Of a stretch of DNA of 64,000 bases, positions 7,836 through 16,333 are shown one piece after another (position 1 is the stretch's first letter; the number at the start of each line of letters is the position of its first letter). The notes beneath the pieces were generated by a model. The model searched no databases, had not been told where the DNA came from, and saw only the letters and a list, made by a program, of their open reading frames with translations. The position numbers were made by a program, and so were the translations under genes. Source of the DNA: Novosphingobium sp. CF614 (GTDB lineage: Bacteria; Pseudomonadota; Alphaproteobacteria; Sphingomonadales; Sphingomonadaceae); contig NZ_FOOR01000001.1 of NCBI RefSeq assembly GCF_900113255.1, positions 62,001 through 126,000 on the forward strand. Reading direction: 5' to 3'.

Positions 7836-9968
7836 TCAGAAACTGACGCCGAGCGTCCCGCGCACCCTGCGCGGGGCGCCGTAGTAGCCCTGGGCCCACT
7901 GCAAGCTCGTCCAGTACTTCACATTGGTCACGTTATCGACGTTGACGGCCAGCGAGACGTTTTTCGTCACCTGATACCGCGCCATCAGATCGACGATGGC
8001 ATAGCCTTTCTGCTCGGTGTAAGCGTTGTAGATGCGGCTCTGGAAGCGCGCCGAAGCCCCGAACCGCAGCGCGTCGAGAGACGGCGGCGAATAGACGGCG
8101 CTCACCCGCAGCGTGTGGCGGGGAATGAAAGTACGCGCGGCGTCGCCGTTTTCGTCCTCCACATCGACATAGGCATACCCGCCCGAAACCTGGAGCCCGG
8201 GCAGCGGCTCGCCGGCCAGATCCACCTCGACGCCCTGCGACCGGGCATTGACCCCGGTGTAGAGCGTTTGGCCGATCGTCAGATCAAAACCGATCGACTC
8301 GGCGACATTGTCTTCCCTGGTCTTGAACACCGCGATCGCGGCCGTCAGGCGGCCCTCGTTCCATTCGCCCTTGAGGCCGGCCTCGAAGGTTTCGCCATCG
8401 ATCGGCGGCAGGATCGAAAGGTCGGCATCCATTTCCACCTGCGGATTGAAGATCGTGGCATAGCTTGCATAGGCGGTGAGATGGCCGGTCACGTCGAACG
8501 TCAGGCCGGCGAAAGGCAGGAACTTGGTCTGCTCGAACGCATAAGGCACGGAATAGGATATTCCCGTCCGCTTGGCCTTGGTCACGTTCCCGCCCAACAT
8601 CAGCTTGAGGGGATCGGCCAGCGAAAGCCGCACGAGGCCGTAGACGCTGCCGATTTCGGTGTCGAAATCGGCAGCGAGCGCATAGTCGGTGAAGTCGGGA
8701 TAGGCAAAGCTGCCGTCAAAGGCGCTATTGCCGGCAAGCGAAACACCAGTGTCGCCTGGGGCCGTTGCCTGCCACTCCTTCGTCAGCGCCCTGCCATAGT
8801 TGACGCCCAGGACCACGTCGTGTTCACGGCCGGCAACATTGACCTTGCCCTCGACGTGCGCATCGATCGTCGTCTCGCGCAGCTTGTCGAGGTAAGCGCC
8901 GGGCCAGGAATAGAGCCCCTCGCCGGTTTCCGGATCCTGGGCGCCGTAGACGTAGAACAGCCGCGAATCCTGATCGCGCGCGCGGCGCAGGATCGAGACC
9001 TTTCCGGTCCAGTCGCCGCCGAAATCATGGACGATATCGGCAAAAAGATTGCGGTCGACGGTGTTCCAGCGCGTCCAGGGCTGCGCGGTGGTGGCCGACC
9101 GGGCATAGCTTGCGGGAGAACCGTCGGCATAGGCGAACGGCAGCGCCCCCCAGTTCACGCCGCGCGGGTCGCTTTCCTGCCACGAATAGCCCGCGGTCAC
9201 CACCGTGTCCGGGCCCAGATCGGCGGCGACGACGCCATAGAGCGTCAGGCGCGAGGTGTGGTAGAAATCCAGGTAGGAATCGCCGCCCTCGTAAGCGCCG
9301 ACGAAGCGGGCGCGGATGCTGCCGTCCCCGGTCAGCGGGGTATTGACGTCGACATCGCCGCGCACCGTATCGAAGGATCCGTAGCTCAGGCTGGCAAAGC
9401 CCCCAAGCTCCCTGGCCGGGCGCTTGCGCACGAAGTTGATCGCGGCGGAGGGATTGCCGGTCTGCGAGAGCAGGCCCGTCGAGCCGCGCACGATCTCCAC
9501 CCGGTCGTACAGCGCGGTATCGATCTGGCCGGTCTGGAGGCCGTAGCTCAAGGGCTGGCCGATGCCGTCGAACTGGAAGTTGACGATGTCGAAGCCGCGC
9601 GCGTTGTAATACGTGCGGTCCGTTTCCGGCCGATCGACATTGATGCCGGTCACGCGGGAAAGCAGGTCGTCCACCGTATCCAGGTTGAAGTCCTCGATCT
9701 GCGCACGGGTGACCACGCTGACCGCCTGGGGCGTCTCGCGCAGCGAAAGGTTGAGGCGGGTCGATGCCCCCTGGTCGCCAACGACGTAGTCGTCGGGCAA
9801 CGCGCCGATCACGATGATGTCGTCGGGCCGCTCCGCATCGGCATCGGCGTCCGCCGCGCGGGCTCCGCCGACAAGAAGGCCGTTCGCCGTCAACGCGATC
9901 ATGGCGACCGACACCCCCCGAATGCCGAACGATGGGAACCGCCGATTGCCAGACTCCGATTTGCTCAC
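7836..9968 (-). CDS. TonB-dependent siderophore receptor
   Basis: A 710-residue outer membrane receptor. A signal peptide ends near ANGLLVGGARA; a plug domain follows (RETPQAVSVVTRAQIEDF, TYYNARGF, DRVEIVRGSTGLLSQTGNPSAAINFVRKRP), then a 22-strand-type barrel ending in VRGTLGVSF with terminal phenylalanine. The plug sequence matches siderophore receptors of the FhuE/FpvA/FoxA type, which import ferric siderophores using TonB. GTG 9968 is preferred because GAGGTGAG sits about 5 nt upstream on the minus strand. A Fur-like site precedes the gene, agreeing with iron-repressed expression. The siderophore cannot be deduced and no biosynthesis or permease gene adjoins it. Confidence 0.92.
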   Translation of the reverse strand: MSKSESGNRRFPSFGIRGVSVAMIALTANGLLVGGARAADADADAERPDDIIVIGALPDDYVVGDQGASTRLNLSLRETPQAVSVVTRAQIEDFNLDTVDDLLSRVTGINVDRPETDRTYYNARGFDIVNFQFDGIGQPLSYGLQTGQIDTALYDRVEIVRGSTGLLSQTGNPSAAINFVRKRPARELGGFASLSYGSFDTVRGDVDVNTPLTGDGSIRARFVGAYEGGDSYLDFYHTSRLTLYGVVAADLGPDTVVTAGYSWQESDPRGVNWGALPFAYADGSPASYARSATTAQPWTRWNTVDRNLFADIVHDFGGDWTGKVSILRRARDQDSRLFYVYGAQDPETGEGLYSWPGAYLDKLRETTIDAHVEGKVNVAGREHDVVLGVNYGRALTKEWQATAPGDTGVSLAGNSAFDGSFAYPDFTDYALAADFDTEIGSVYGLVRLSLADPLKLMLGGNVTKAKRTGISYSVPYAFEQTKFLPFAGLTFDVTGHLTAYASYATIFNPQVEMDADLSILPPIDGETFEAGLKGEWNEGRLTAAIAVFKTREDNVAESIGFDLTIGQTLYTGVNARSQGVEVDLAGEPLPGLQVSGGYAYVDVEDENGDAARTFIPRHTLRVSAVYSPPSLDALRFGASARFQSRIYNAYTEQKGYAIVDLMARYQVTKNVSLAVNVDNVTNVKYWTSLQWAQGYYGAPRRVRGTLGVSF

Positions 9969-9984
9969 TGCTCACCTCATATAT

Positions 9985-10000
9985 TGATAACGACTTGCAT
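9985..10000 (-). promoter_or_regulatory. Fur-like box upstream of the siderophore receptor
   Basis: TGATAACGACTTGCAT is 17 bp upstream of the receptor start and resembles alphaproteobacterial Fur boxes (TGA-AA-NA-TTGCA pattern). Only one half is a good match, so affinity is uncertain; the downstream gene makes iron control likely. Confidence 0.45.
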
Positions 10001-10111
10001 TAGCTCGATTCGCCGATAGCAGGTCGAACCGGCATGTCAATCTGGGGAAAGGCGCGGCGGAAGACGGCGAACGCGCGATGGAAATCGCCGTCCGTCATAA
10101 AGGACGGGCGA

Positions 10112-10140
10112 TCCTCCCTGTCGCGAAGCGATGGGGAGGA
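10112..10140. repeat. CCTCCC/GGGAGG intergenic palindrome (partial copy)
   Basis: Imperfect hairpin with outer arms TCCTCCC/GGGAGGA and inner arms TCGC/GCGA around GAA. It resembles one arm of the larger palindrome at 27150-27274, which has CCTCCCTGTC followed later by GATGGGGAGG, and so looks like a short member of that repeat family. Confidence 0.5.
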
Positions 10141-10320
10141 TTTGGGCTGATATCGGAACGCTTGTTTCGTCATGCGAGCCGCCGAAGGCGGTGCGGCAAT
10201 CCAGGGGCTTGGCCAGGGCGGTTTTGCTCTGCCCCGGATTGCTTCAGCGCCTTCGCCGCCTCGCGGGCGGCGAAGGAGGAAGAAAGGGGGAAGACCTGTC
10301 TCGCGCCAAGGGACCTGGCC

Positions 10321-10737
10321 TCAGTCGAAGCTGATCTTGCCGCGTCCGGCCTTGACCGTGCCGCGCAGTTTCTTGCCTTTCAGCCGCTGCTCCTTGCCGA
10401 CCCGGTTCAGGCGGCTCTTGGCCCGCTTCTCGGGGAGCTTGTGCGCCTCTTCAAGCAAGCTCGCGAGTCGTTCGCGGGCGTCGGCGCGGTTGGCTTCCTG
10501 GGTGCGGAACTTGCGCGCGGTCAGGACCAGTTCTCCGCGTGAGGTCATGCGGCTGCCGGCCAGTTCCTTCAGCCGCGCGAAAACCGGCGGCGCCAGGCGC
10601 AGGGCATAGACGTCGAGCCGCAGCTGCACCGCCGTCGCCACTTTGTTGACGTTCTGCCCGCCGGGCCCCGAGGAGGCGATGAAGCTCTCCGTCGCAAGGG
10701 CCTGAGCGCGGCTGAGGGTGTCTTCAACCGGGGTCAT
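10321..10737 (-). CDS. arfB: Ribosome-rescue peptidyl-tRNA hydrolase ArfB
   Basis: A 138-residue protein with the GGQ catalytic loop of class I release factors (SSGPGGQNVNKVAT, about residues 22-35) and a basic C-terminal tail (KSRLNRVGKEQRLKGKKLRG) that enters the empty mRNA channel. The codon-recognition domains of true release factors are missing, which defines the ArfB/YaeJ group. It hydrolyses peptidyl-tRNA on ribosomes stalled without a stop codon. Its start overlaps the end of the pseudouridine synthase gene by 4 bp, so the two are probably cotranslated. Confidence 0.9.
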   Translation of the reverse strand: MTPVEDTLSRAQALATESFIASSGPGGQNVNKVATAVQLRLDVYALRLAPPVFARLKELAGSRMTSRGELVLTARKFRTQEANRADARERLASLLEEAHKLPEKRAKSRLNRVGKEQRLKGKKLRGTVKAGRGKISFD

Positions 10738-11402
10738 TCATCCGCGAAGCCGAGCGCGGCGAAGTCCGCCGGCAGCGGGCTGGCGGCAACGATCGGCGCC
10801 TTTTCCCCGCGCGGCACGACAAGCCCGGCGGCATGGAGCATGGTGCGCGCCGCGCCCCTACCCAAATCATGGACGCCCGAACCATAGACCGGATCGCCCA
10901 GCAGCGGCGTGCCGAGGCCGGCGGCGGCGTGGATGCGGATCTGGTGGGTGCGGCCGGTCTCGGGCCGGAATTCCACCAATGTAAGGCCGCCGCGGCTGTC
11001 CAGCTTGCGCCAATGCGTGACCGCCGGCTTGCCCTTGCGCGCCGGAATCATGCGCCAGCCGTCCTTCGCGGTGCTGACTTTCGAGAGCGCGAGCGTGATC
11101 GTCCCCTCGCCCTCGGCCAGTTCGCCGGTGACGATCCCGAGATAGCGCTTTTCCACCAGCCGCTCCTCGAAAGCGGCGGCGAAGCGCTTGAGCGCCTTGG
11201 GATTGCGCGCCAGCAGGAGGCAACCCGAAGTATCGCGGTCGAGCCGGTGGACCGGCACCGGCGCGCGCTGGAAGCCCAGCTTGAGGTGTTCGAGACTATC
11301 CTCCAGGCTGGCACCGCCGGCACGCGGCGGGTCGAGCGGCAGGCCGGCCGGCTTGTCGATGACCAGGGCTTCGGCGTCCTCGAAGAGAATCTCCGGTTGC
11401 AT
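10734..11402 (-). CDS. RluA-family pseudouridine synthase
   Basis: A 222-residue RluA-type enzyme isomerising uridine to pseudouridine in RNA. The catalytic aspartate lies in HRLDRDTSGCLLLARN (motif II, about residues 53-68); VEFRPETGRTHQIRIHAA is motif III and LLGDPVYG follows. No S4 domain is present, so it is a short, single-domain member. ATG 11402 is chosen although an in-frame GTG immediately precedes it (11405). It precedes arfB with a 4-bp overlap. Whether the target is rRNA or tRNA is not readable. Confidence 0.88.
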   Translation of the reverse strand: MQPEILFEDAEALVIDKPAGLPLDPPRAGGASLEDSLEHLKLGFQRAPVPVHRLDRDTSGCLLLARNPKALKRFAAAFEERLVEKRYLGIVTGELAEGEGTITLALSKVSTAKDGWRMIPARKGKPAVTHWRKLDSRGGLTLVEFRPETGRTHQIRIHAAAGLGTPLLGDPVYGSGVHDLGRGAARTMLHAAGLVVPRGEKAPIVAASPLPADFAALGFADE

Positions 11403-11493
11403 CACCGCGGCTTGCGTTCGCGTCGAGCGCGTTTCGATTCGGATTTCAGGCGCTTTACTCCAACGCGAGCGGATATCGAGAAAGCGGGGCGCA

Positions 11494-12660
11494 TCACGTC
11501 ACCGCCCCGGCGATGCGGCGGCACGCTTCCTCCAGCTTCACCTCGTCGGCCGCGAAGCTGATGCGGAAGCCGCCGCTGCCGCCGAAGGCCGATGCCGGCA
11601 CGATGGCAACGCCATGTTCGAGCAGGTGCAGCGCCAGTTTCCGGTCGTCACCGAAGCGCGCCATCAGCGGGGTGGCATCGACCATGCAGTAAAAGGCGCC
11701 GTCGGGCGTCGGCGTCCGCAGGCCGGGGATCGCGTTGATCGCCGCGACCACCAGGTCGCGCCGCGCGCGGAAACGCTCGCACCAGCCGGCCAGGAAATCC
11801 TGGGGACCCTCGAACGCGGCGACGGCGGCGGCCTGGCTGATCGAGCAGGGATTGCCCGAGGAATGCGATTGCAGCCGCTCCATCGCCTGGATCAGCCATT
11901 CGGGCCCGGCGGCCACGCCGATGCGGAAACCGGTCATCGCATGGCTCTTGGATACGCCCGAGACGGTCAGGATGCGGTCCGCAAGGTCAGGGCACAAGTT
12001 GGCCAGCGTCACGTGCGGCGCGCCGGTGTAGTTGATCGGCGCGTAGATATCGTCGGAAAGCACCAGGACGCGCGGATGGCGGCGCAGCACTTCGCCCAGC
12101 CCCAGCAGCAGGTCGGCGGGATAGCACGCCCCCGTGGGATTGCCGGGACTGTTGAGCAGCAGCCACTGCGTGCGCGGGCCGATCTGGGCTTCGAGATCGG
12201 CGGCGGTGAAGCGGAAATTGTTCTTGGCGTGCGTCAGCAGCGGCACCACTTCGCCGCCGGCGAAGCGGATGATCTCCGGATAGCTCACCCACCACGGCGC
12301 CGGTACGATCACTTCCGCACCCTCGCTGACAGTGGCGAGCATGGCGTGGAAGATCGCCTGCTTGCCGCCGGCGCTCACGGTCACCCGCGAGGGCGGCACC
12401 GCGATCCCGAGGTCGCGCGCGAAGTGCAGCGCGGCGGCCTGCTTGAGCCGCGAGGTGCCGCCGACCGGCGTGTACTTCGTGTCGCCCGCATCGAGCGCCG
12501 CCTTCGCGGCGGCGATGACATGCGGCGGCGTCGCGAAGTCAGGCTCGCCCACCGAGAGCGAGATGATGTCACGCCCCTCCTCGCGCAGCTGGGTGGCGCG
12601 GTCGGTCATGGCCGTGGTCTGCGAAGGGGCGATGCGCGAAAGAGCGGCGGATAGGTGCAT
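11494..12660 (-). CDS. PLP-dependent aminotransferase, aspartate aminotransferase family
   Basis: A 388-residue fold-type I class I/II aminotransferase. The PLP lysine is in TVSGVSKSHAMTGFRIG; other fold markers are LLLNSPGNPTGA (Asn contacting the cofactor), VLVLSDDIY (Asp pairing with the pyridine nitrogen) and FRISFA near the C-terminus (Arg binding substrate carboxylate). Sequence is closest to AspC/AatA subfamily Igamma, but substrate could be aspartate, prephenate or another amino acid. The start overlaps the pabBC stop (TGATG, with an alternative GTG 12663), so it is coupled to p-aminobenzoate synthesis; the link may be only positional. Confidence 0.85.
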   Translation of the reverse strand: MHLSAALSRIAPSQTTAMTDRATQLREEGRDIISLSVGEPDFATPPHVIAAAKAALDAGDTKYTPVGGTSRLKQAAALHFARDLGIAVPPSRVTVSAGGKQAIFHAMLATVSEGAEVIVPAPWWVSYPEIIRFAGGEVVPLLTHAKNNFRFTAADLEAQIGPRTQWLLLNSPGNPTGACYPADLLLGLGEVLRRHPRVLVLSDDIYAPINYTGAPHVTLANLCPDLADRILTVSGVSKSHAMTGFRIGVAAGPEWLIQAMERLQSHSSGNPCSISQAAAVAAFEGPQDFLAGWCERFRARRDLVVAAINAIPGLRTPTPDGAFYCMVDATPLMARFGDDRKLALHLLEHGVAIVPASAFGGSGGFRISFAADEVKLEEACRRIAGAVT

Positions 12661-14492
12661 CACGCGAGCAGTCGGGCGGGCATCAGCCCGCGCAGGGCGT
12701 TGCCGATCAGAAAGCCGCCGGCAAGATCATCCAGCGTCAGCTCGGCCTCTACGGCGCGGCCTTGCTCGATCAGCGAACGGCGCAGCACGCCGGGCAGCAG
12801 GCCCAGGCGCGCGGGCGGGGTCAGCAGCACGGCGCCGCGTTCGACGAACAGGTTGGTGAAGCAGCCTTCGGTGACGAGGCCATCGTCGCGCAGGAACAAG
12901 GCTTCCTGCGCGCCCGCCGCCTTTGCGGCGGCCAGGCCGGTCTCGTAGAAACCGCGGTCGCTGGTCTTGTGGGCAAGCCGCCAGTCACCGGCGTCGACCG
13001 GCATGCGCAGGACCGCGACGGTCACGGGCGCGGGCAGGCTTTCGGGCATTTCCGTCAGTTCGAGCGCATAGGCGCCGCTGCGCGCGGCGACCAGGCGCAG
13101 CCTGGACGGGCGCTCGGCATCGAAGCACAGCGCCTGGATCGCGTTGCGCACGGCATGGCGATCAAAGCCGAAGCCGAGCGCGGCGGCGCTCGCCCTGATC
13201 CGTTCGAGATGGAATTCGAGCAGGGCAATCCCCTCTTCCGGGGTGAAGCGCATGGTTTCGACCAGATCGAAACTGGCGGGCGAGGCGGGCTTTCCCGGCA
13301 CTCGCGCTTCCGACTCTCGCACGAAACCCCCCTTGACCAGGCATTCCCGCCATTCGGGAAGTGCCTCAGAATCCGCGACGATCGCCGATCCCACCCCCAG
13401 GACCGCCCGGCCGCCGTTACCGCCTCCGCCATTCCTGTCGGGCGACAGGCGCAAGGTGCGGATTGCCACATTAAACGCAGCATCGCCAGAGGGTTCGATA
13501 TGGCCGATCGATCCGCAGTAGATACCGCGCGGCCAGGATTCGATCCCGGCGATCAGTTCCATCGCGCGTATCTTCGGCGCGCCGGTGATCGATCCGCAGG
13601 GGAACAAGGCGCGCAGCAGGTCGACCGCGCCCCTGCCGGGCGTGAGCGTGGCGCGAACCGACGAGACCATCTGGTGGACGGTGGGATAGGTTTCGATGCT
13701 GAAGGGATTTTCCACCCGCACCGAACCCGTCTCGGCCACGCGCGAGAGATCGTTGCGCATGAGATCGAGGATCATCAGGTTCTCCGCGCGATCCTTGGCG
13801 CAAGTCGCGAGTTCCTGACGCAGGAACGCATCCTCGGCCGGGTCGCGTCCGCGCGGGCGGGTGCCCTTCATCGGCCTGACCCGGGCCGAGCGGCCCCGCA
13901 GCGCGAAGAACAGCTCGGGCGAGAAGCTGAGGTGCCAGTGCGACCCGTCATGGATCACGCCGCCATGGCCGGCGGCCGCGCTCGGCCGGATCGCCGCATA
14001 GAGCGCCAGCGGATCGCCGCGCCACGATCCCGCGAGCGGGAAGGTCAGGTTGGCCTGGTAGATGTCGCCCGCCTCGATCGCGGCGTGCAGCGCATCGAAG
14101 GCGCGCACGTAATCGCCCAGGGACACTTGCGGTTCGAGCGGCCCGATTGCCGGCACGCCCGGACCGGCTTCGGCGGCGAGCCATCGCGGCACCTGTGCGG
14201 CGGGGATGCGTTCGCAGCCGGGAAAGGCCCCGAACCAGACCAGCGGCCCCGCCGCTCCGGCGCGGGCGGGCAGCAGCCCGGCCAGCCGCGGTTCCAGTGC
14301 GAGACCCGCTTCGTAGGCGACATATCCCGCCAGGTGGTGCCCGCCGCGCGCGAGCGCCTCGATCCGTTCCAGCGCGGGCAGCACGTCGCGCGCGCGCGCG
14401 GCGGTGACGATCTCTGACGGGTGCCGGTAGAGCCGGGCGTCGGCGGCGCCCTGGACGCGGGCGTCATCAAGAAGGACGAAGGGTTCTGGCAT
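12660..14492 (-). CDS. pabBC: Aminodeoxychorismate synthase component I fused to aminodeoxychorismate lyase
   Basis: A 610-residue fusion. Residues 1 to about 375 are a chorismate-binding PabB domain ([50 protein letters not shown]). Residues about 395-610 are a fold-type IV PLP lyase of the PabC type, with the cofactor lysine in [12 protein letters not shown] and [12 protein letters not shown]. Together they convert chorismate plus ammonia to 4-aminobenzoate and pyruvate for folate. The glutamine amidotransferase subunit (PabA/TrpG) is not in the window. PabB-PabC fusions are common in alphaproteobacteria. First gene of a minus-strand run with the aminotransferase. Confidence 0.92.
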   Translation of the reverse strand: MPEPFVLLDDARVQGAADARLYRHPSEIVTAARARDVLPALERIEALARGGHHLAGYVAYEAGLALEPRLAGLLPARAGAAGPLVWFGAFPGCERIPAAQVPRWLAAEAGPGVPAIGPLEPQVSLGDYVRAFDALHAAIEAGDIYQANLTFPLAGSWRGDPLALYAAIRPSAAAGHGGVIHDGSHWHLSFSPELFFALRGRSARVRPMKGTRPRGRDPAEDAFLRQELATCAKDRAENLMILDLMRNDLSRVAETGSVRVENPFSIETYPTVHQMVSSVRATLTPGRGAVDLLRALFPCGSITGAPKIRAMELIAGIESWPRGIYCGSIGHIEPSGDAAFNVAIRTLRLSPDRNGGGGNGGRAVLGVGSAIVADSEALPEWRECLVKGGFVRESEARVPGKPASPASFDLVETMRFTPEEGIALLEFHLERIRASAAALGFGFDRHAVRNAIQALCFDAERPSRLRLVAARSGAYALELTEMPESLPAPVTVAVLRMPVDAGDWRLAHKTSDRGFYETGLAAAKAAGAQEALFLRDDGLVTEGCFTNLFVERGAVLLTPPARLGLLPGVLRRSLIEQGRAVEAELTLDDLAGGFLIGNALRGLMPARLLA

Positions 14493-14557
14493 GCGGGGTC
14501 GGTTCGAAGCTGTGCTCTCTGGACTTTGTTTGTTCTACTGGACCCTTCCGCCTGTTC

Positions 14558-14577
14558 GGGGCCCTGGTTCGGGCCCC
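14558..14577. promoter_or_regulatory. GGGGCCC hairpin in the pabBC / HerA-like divergent region
   Basis: Perfect 7-bp inverted repeat (GGGGCCC, TGGTTC loop, GGGCCCC) in the 237-bp region between divergent genes, about 65 bp before pabBC and 150 bp before the HerA-like gene. It could be an operator or a leader stem; nothing else in the region is protein-like. Confidence 0.3.
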
Positions 14578-14729
14578 TGGTTCCGGACGAATGGCGGGTG
14601 GTTCCATCTGTTTCGAATGAGCCCTCTAGACGCCCGGGCGGCGGCTGGCAAAAACACTCTCGCGCTGGCGTGCCGCCGGTTCTATCAACGATTGCGACGG
14701 CATGCGGCGTGAGCATGGTAGGGGGCTTG

Positions 14730-16328
14730 ATGAGCGAGATTTTCCTGGGGCTTGGCGGCAATGGCGAGAAGCAGGTGCTGCTGCTCGGGCGGGCCAACCG
14801 TCACGGGCTGATCGCAGGGGCGACCGGCACCGGCAAGACCGTCACTCTCCAGACCATCGCCGAACAGTTTTCCGCCGCCGGCGTCGCGGTTTTCCTTGCC
14901 GACGTGAAGGGCGACCTGTCGGGCATCGCGATGGCGGGCAGCCCGCAGTTCAAGAACGCCGACAAGCTGGAGAGCCGGGCCAGGGAAATCGGCCTCCAGG
15001 ACTATGCCTATGCCGACAATCCGGCGGTGTTCTGGGATATCTACGGCGAGCAGGGCCATCCGGTGCGCACCACCATCTCCGAGATGGGGCCGCTGCTGCT
15101 GGCGCGGCTGATGGATCTGAACGAGACCCAGGAAGGCGTGCTCAACATCGTCTTCCGCCTGGCCGACGAGCAGGGCCTGCTGCTGCTCGACCTGGAGGAC
15201 CTGCAGGCGATGCTGGCCTACGCGGCCGAGAACGCTTCCGCGCTTTCGGCGAAATACGGCAACGTGACCAAGGCCAGCGTCGGCACCATCCAGCGCCAGC
15301 TGCTGACGCTGGACAGCCAGGGCGCCGCGCGGTTCTTCGGCGAACCCGCGCTGGAGATCCAGGACTTCATCAAGTGCGACGATCAAGGGCGCGGCTACAT
15401 CAACGTGCTCGCCGCCGACCGGCTGATGCGCAGCCCCAAGCTCTACGCCACCTTCCTGCTCTGGCTGCTCTCCGAACTGTTCGAGGCATTGCCCGAAGTC
15501 GGCGATCCGGAAAAACCCAGGCTGGTCTTCTTCTTCGACGAGGCGCACCTGCTGTTCGACGATGCCCCCAAGGCCTTGCAGGACAAAGTGGAACAGGTGG
15601 TGCGCCTGATCCGTTCCAAGGGCGTGGGCGTCTATTTCGTGACCCAGAACCCGATCGACATTCCGGAGGACATCGCCGGGCAGCTCGGCAACCGCGTCCA
15701 GCATGCGCTGCGGGCCTTCACCCCGCGCGACCAGAAGGCGATCAGGGCGGCGGCGGAAACGTTCCGGATCAATCCCGCGCTCGACGTCGCGGCCGCGATC
15801 ACCGAGCTGAAAGTCGGCGAGGCGCTGGTCTCCACGCTGGACGGGGAAGGCGCGCCGGGCGTGGTCGAACGCACGCTGATCGCGCCGCCACGTTCGCGGC
15901 TTGGGCCGGTCACGCCCAAGGAACGGGCGATCATCCAGTCGATCAGCCCGTGCCAGGGCAAGTACGATACGCCGGTCGATCGCGAGAGCGCCGGGGAAGT
16001 GCTCGCCGTCAAGGCGGTCGACGCCGCCGCCACGGCCCGGGAAGTGGCCGAAAAGGGCAGCGAGGAAGTCGGCAAGCGCGAACGCAGGAGCCCCAGCCTG
16101 TGGGACGGCATCGGCGGCAAGGTCGCCAAGGCGGCGGCCGGCGCGGCGGCAGGCAGCGCCGGCGCGATCCTGGCGCAGACCATCCAGGGCAAGACGAGCC
16201 GGGCCAACCCCAAGGCCTCCGCCGCGAGCGCCGCCGCCGGCACCATCGGGGACACGCTGGGCCGCGCCATCGGCATACCCGGACTCGGCCGCTTCGCTCG
16301 CAACCTCATCGGGGGGCTGATGCGCTAA
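14730..16328 (+). CDS. HerA/YjgR-like ATPase (DUF853)
   Basis: A 532-residue P-loop ATPase of the HerA-FtsK superfamily. Walker A is [12 protein letters not shown] (about residues 30-41); Walker B is [15 protein letters not shown] near 270; [32 protein letters not shown] is the conserved C-terminal block with the arginine finger region. The C-terminal ~80 residues are alanine/glycine rich, typical of the YjgR family. ATG 14730 follows AGGGGG with 5-nt spacing; the frame is open far upstream but without family character. The family's cellular role is poorly defined. Its stop is 5 bp before the next gene's GTG, so the two are probably cotranscribed. Confidence 0.9.
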   Translation: MSEIFLGLGGNGEKQVLLLGRANRHGLIAGATGTGKTVTLQTIAEQFSAAGVAVFLADVKGDLSGIAMAGSPQFKNADKLESRAREIGLQDYAYADNPAVFWDIYGEQGHPVRTTISEMGPLLLARLMDLNETQEGVLNIVFRLADEQGLLLLDLEDLQAMLAYAAENASALSAKYGNVTKASVGTIQRQLLTLDSQGAARFFGEPALEIQDFIKCDDQGRGYINVLAADRLMRSPKLYATFLLWLLSELFEALPEVGDPEKPRLVFFFDEAHLLFDDAPKALQDKVEQVVRLIRSKGVGVYFVTQNPIDIPEDIAGQLGNRVQHALRAFTPRDQKAIRAAAETFRINPALDVAAAITELKVGEALVSTLDGEGAPGVVERTLIAPPRSRLGPVTPKERAIIQSISPCQGKYDTPVDRESAGEVLAVKAVDAAATAREVAEKGSEEVGKRERRSPSLWDGIGGKVAKAAAGAAAGSAGAILAQTIQGKTSRANPKASAASAAAGTIGDTLGRAIGIPGLGRFARNLIGGLMR

Positions 16329-16333
16329 GGCCT

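Larger units (their letters stand above)
9969..10320. other. 352-bp intergenic region with regulatory and repeat DNA
   Basis: The first ~35 bp hold the leader and Fur-like box of the siderophore receptor. Further right lie a CCTCCC hairpin (10112-10140) and a stretch around 10170-10210 with the short inverted pair GCCGCC/GGCGG. No ORF with protein-like composition is seen; the region probably separates two minus-strand transcripts. Confidence 0.5.

Noticed and set aside
10168..10215. Possible small RNA or tRNA in the gap left of arfB
   Set aside because: Only short GC-rich inverted pairs; no tRNA cloverleaf, T-run terminator or promoter pairing.
14491..14712. Possible 73-codon ORF in the pabBC/HerA-like divergent region
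   Set aside because: Starts on top of the pabBC start codon, lacks a ribosome site, and shows no conserved pattern; considered and rejected as a leader peptide because it is on the strand opposite pabBC.
14702..16333. Upstream extension of the M1 aminopeptidase frame
   Set aside because: Runs in another frame through the HerA-like gene with Arg-rich, non-family sequence; the signal peptide marks GTG 16334 as the start.
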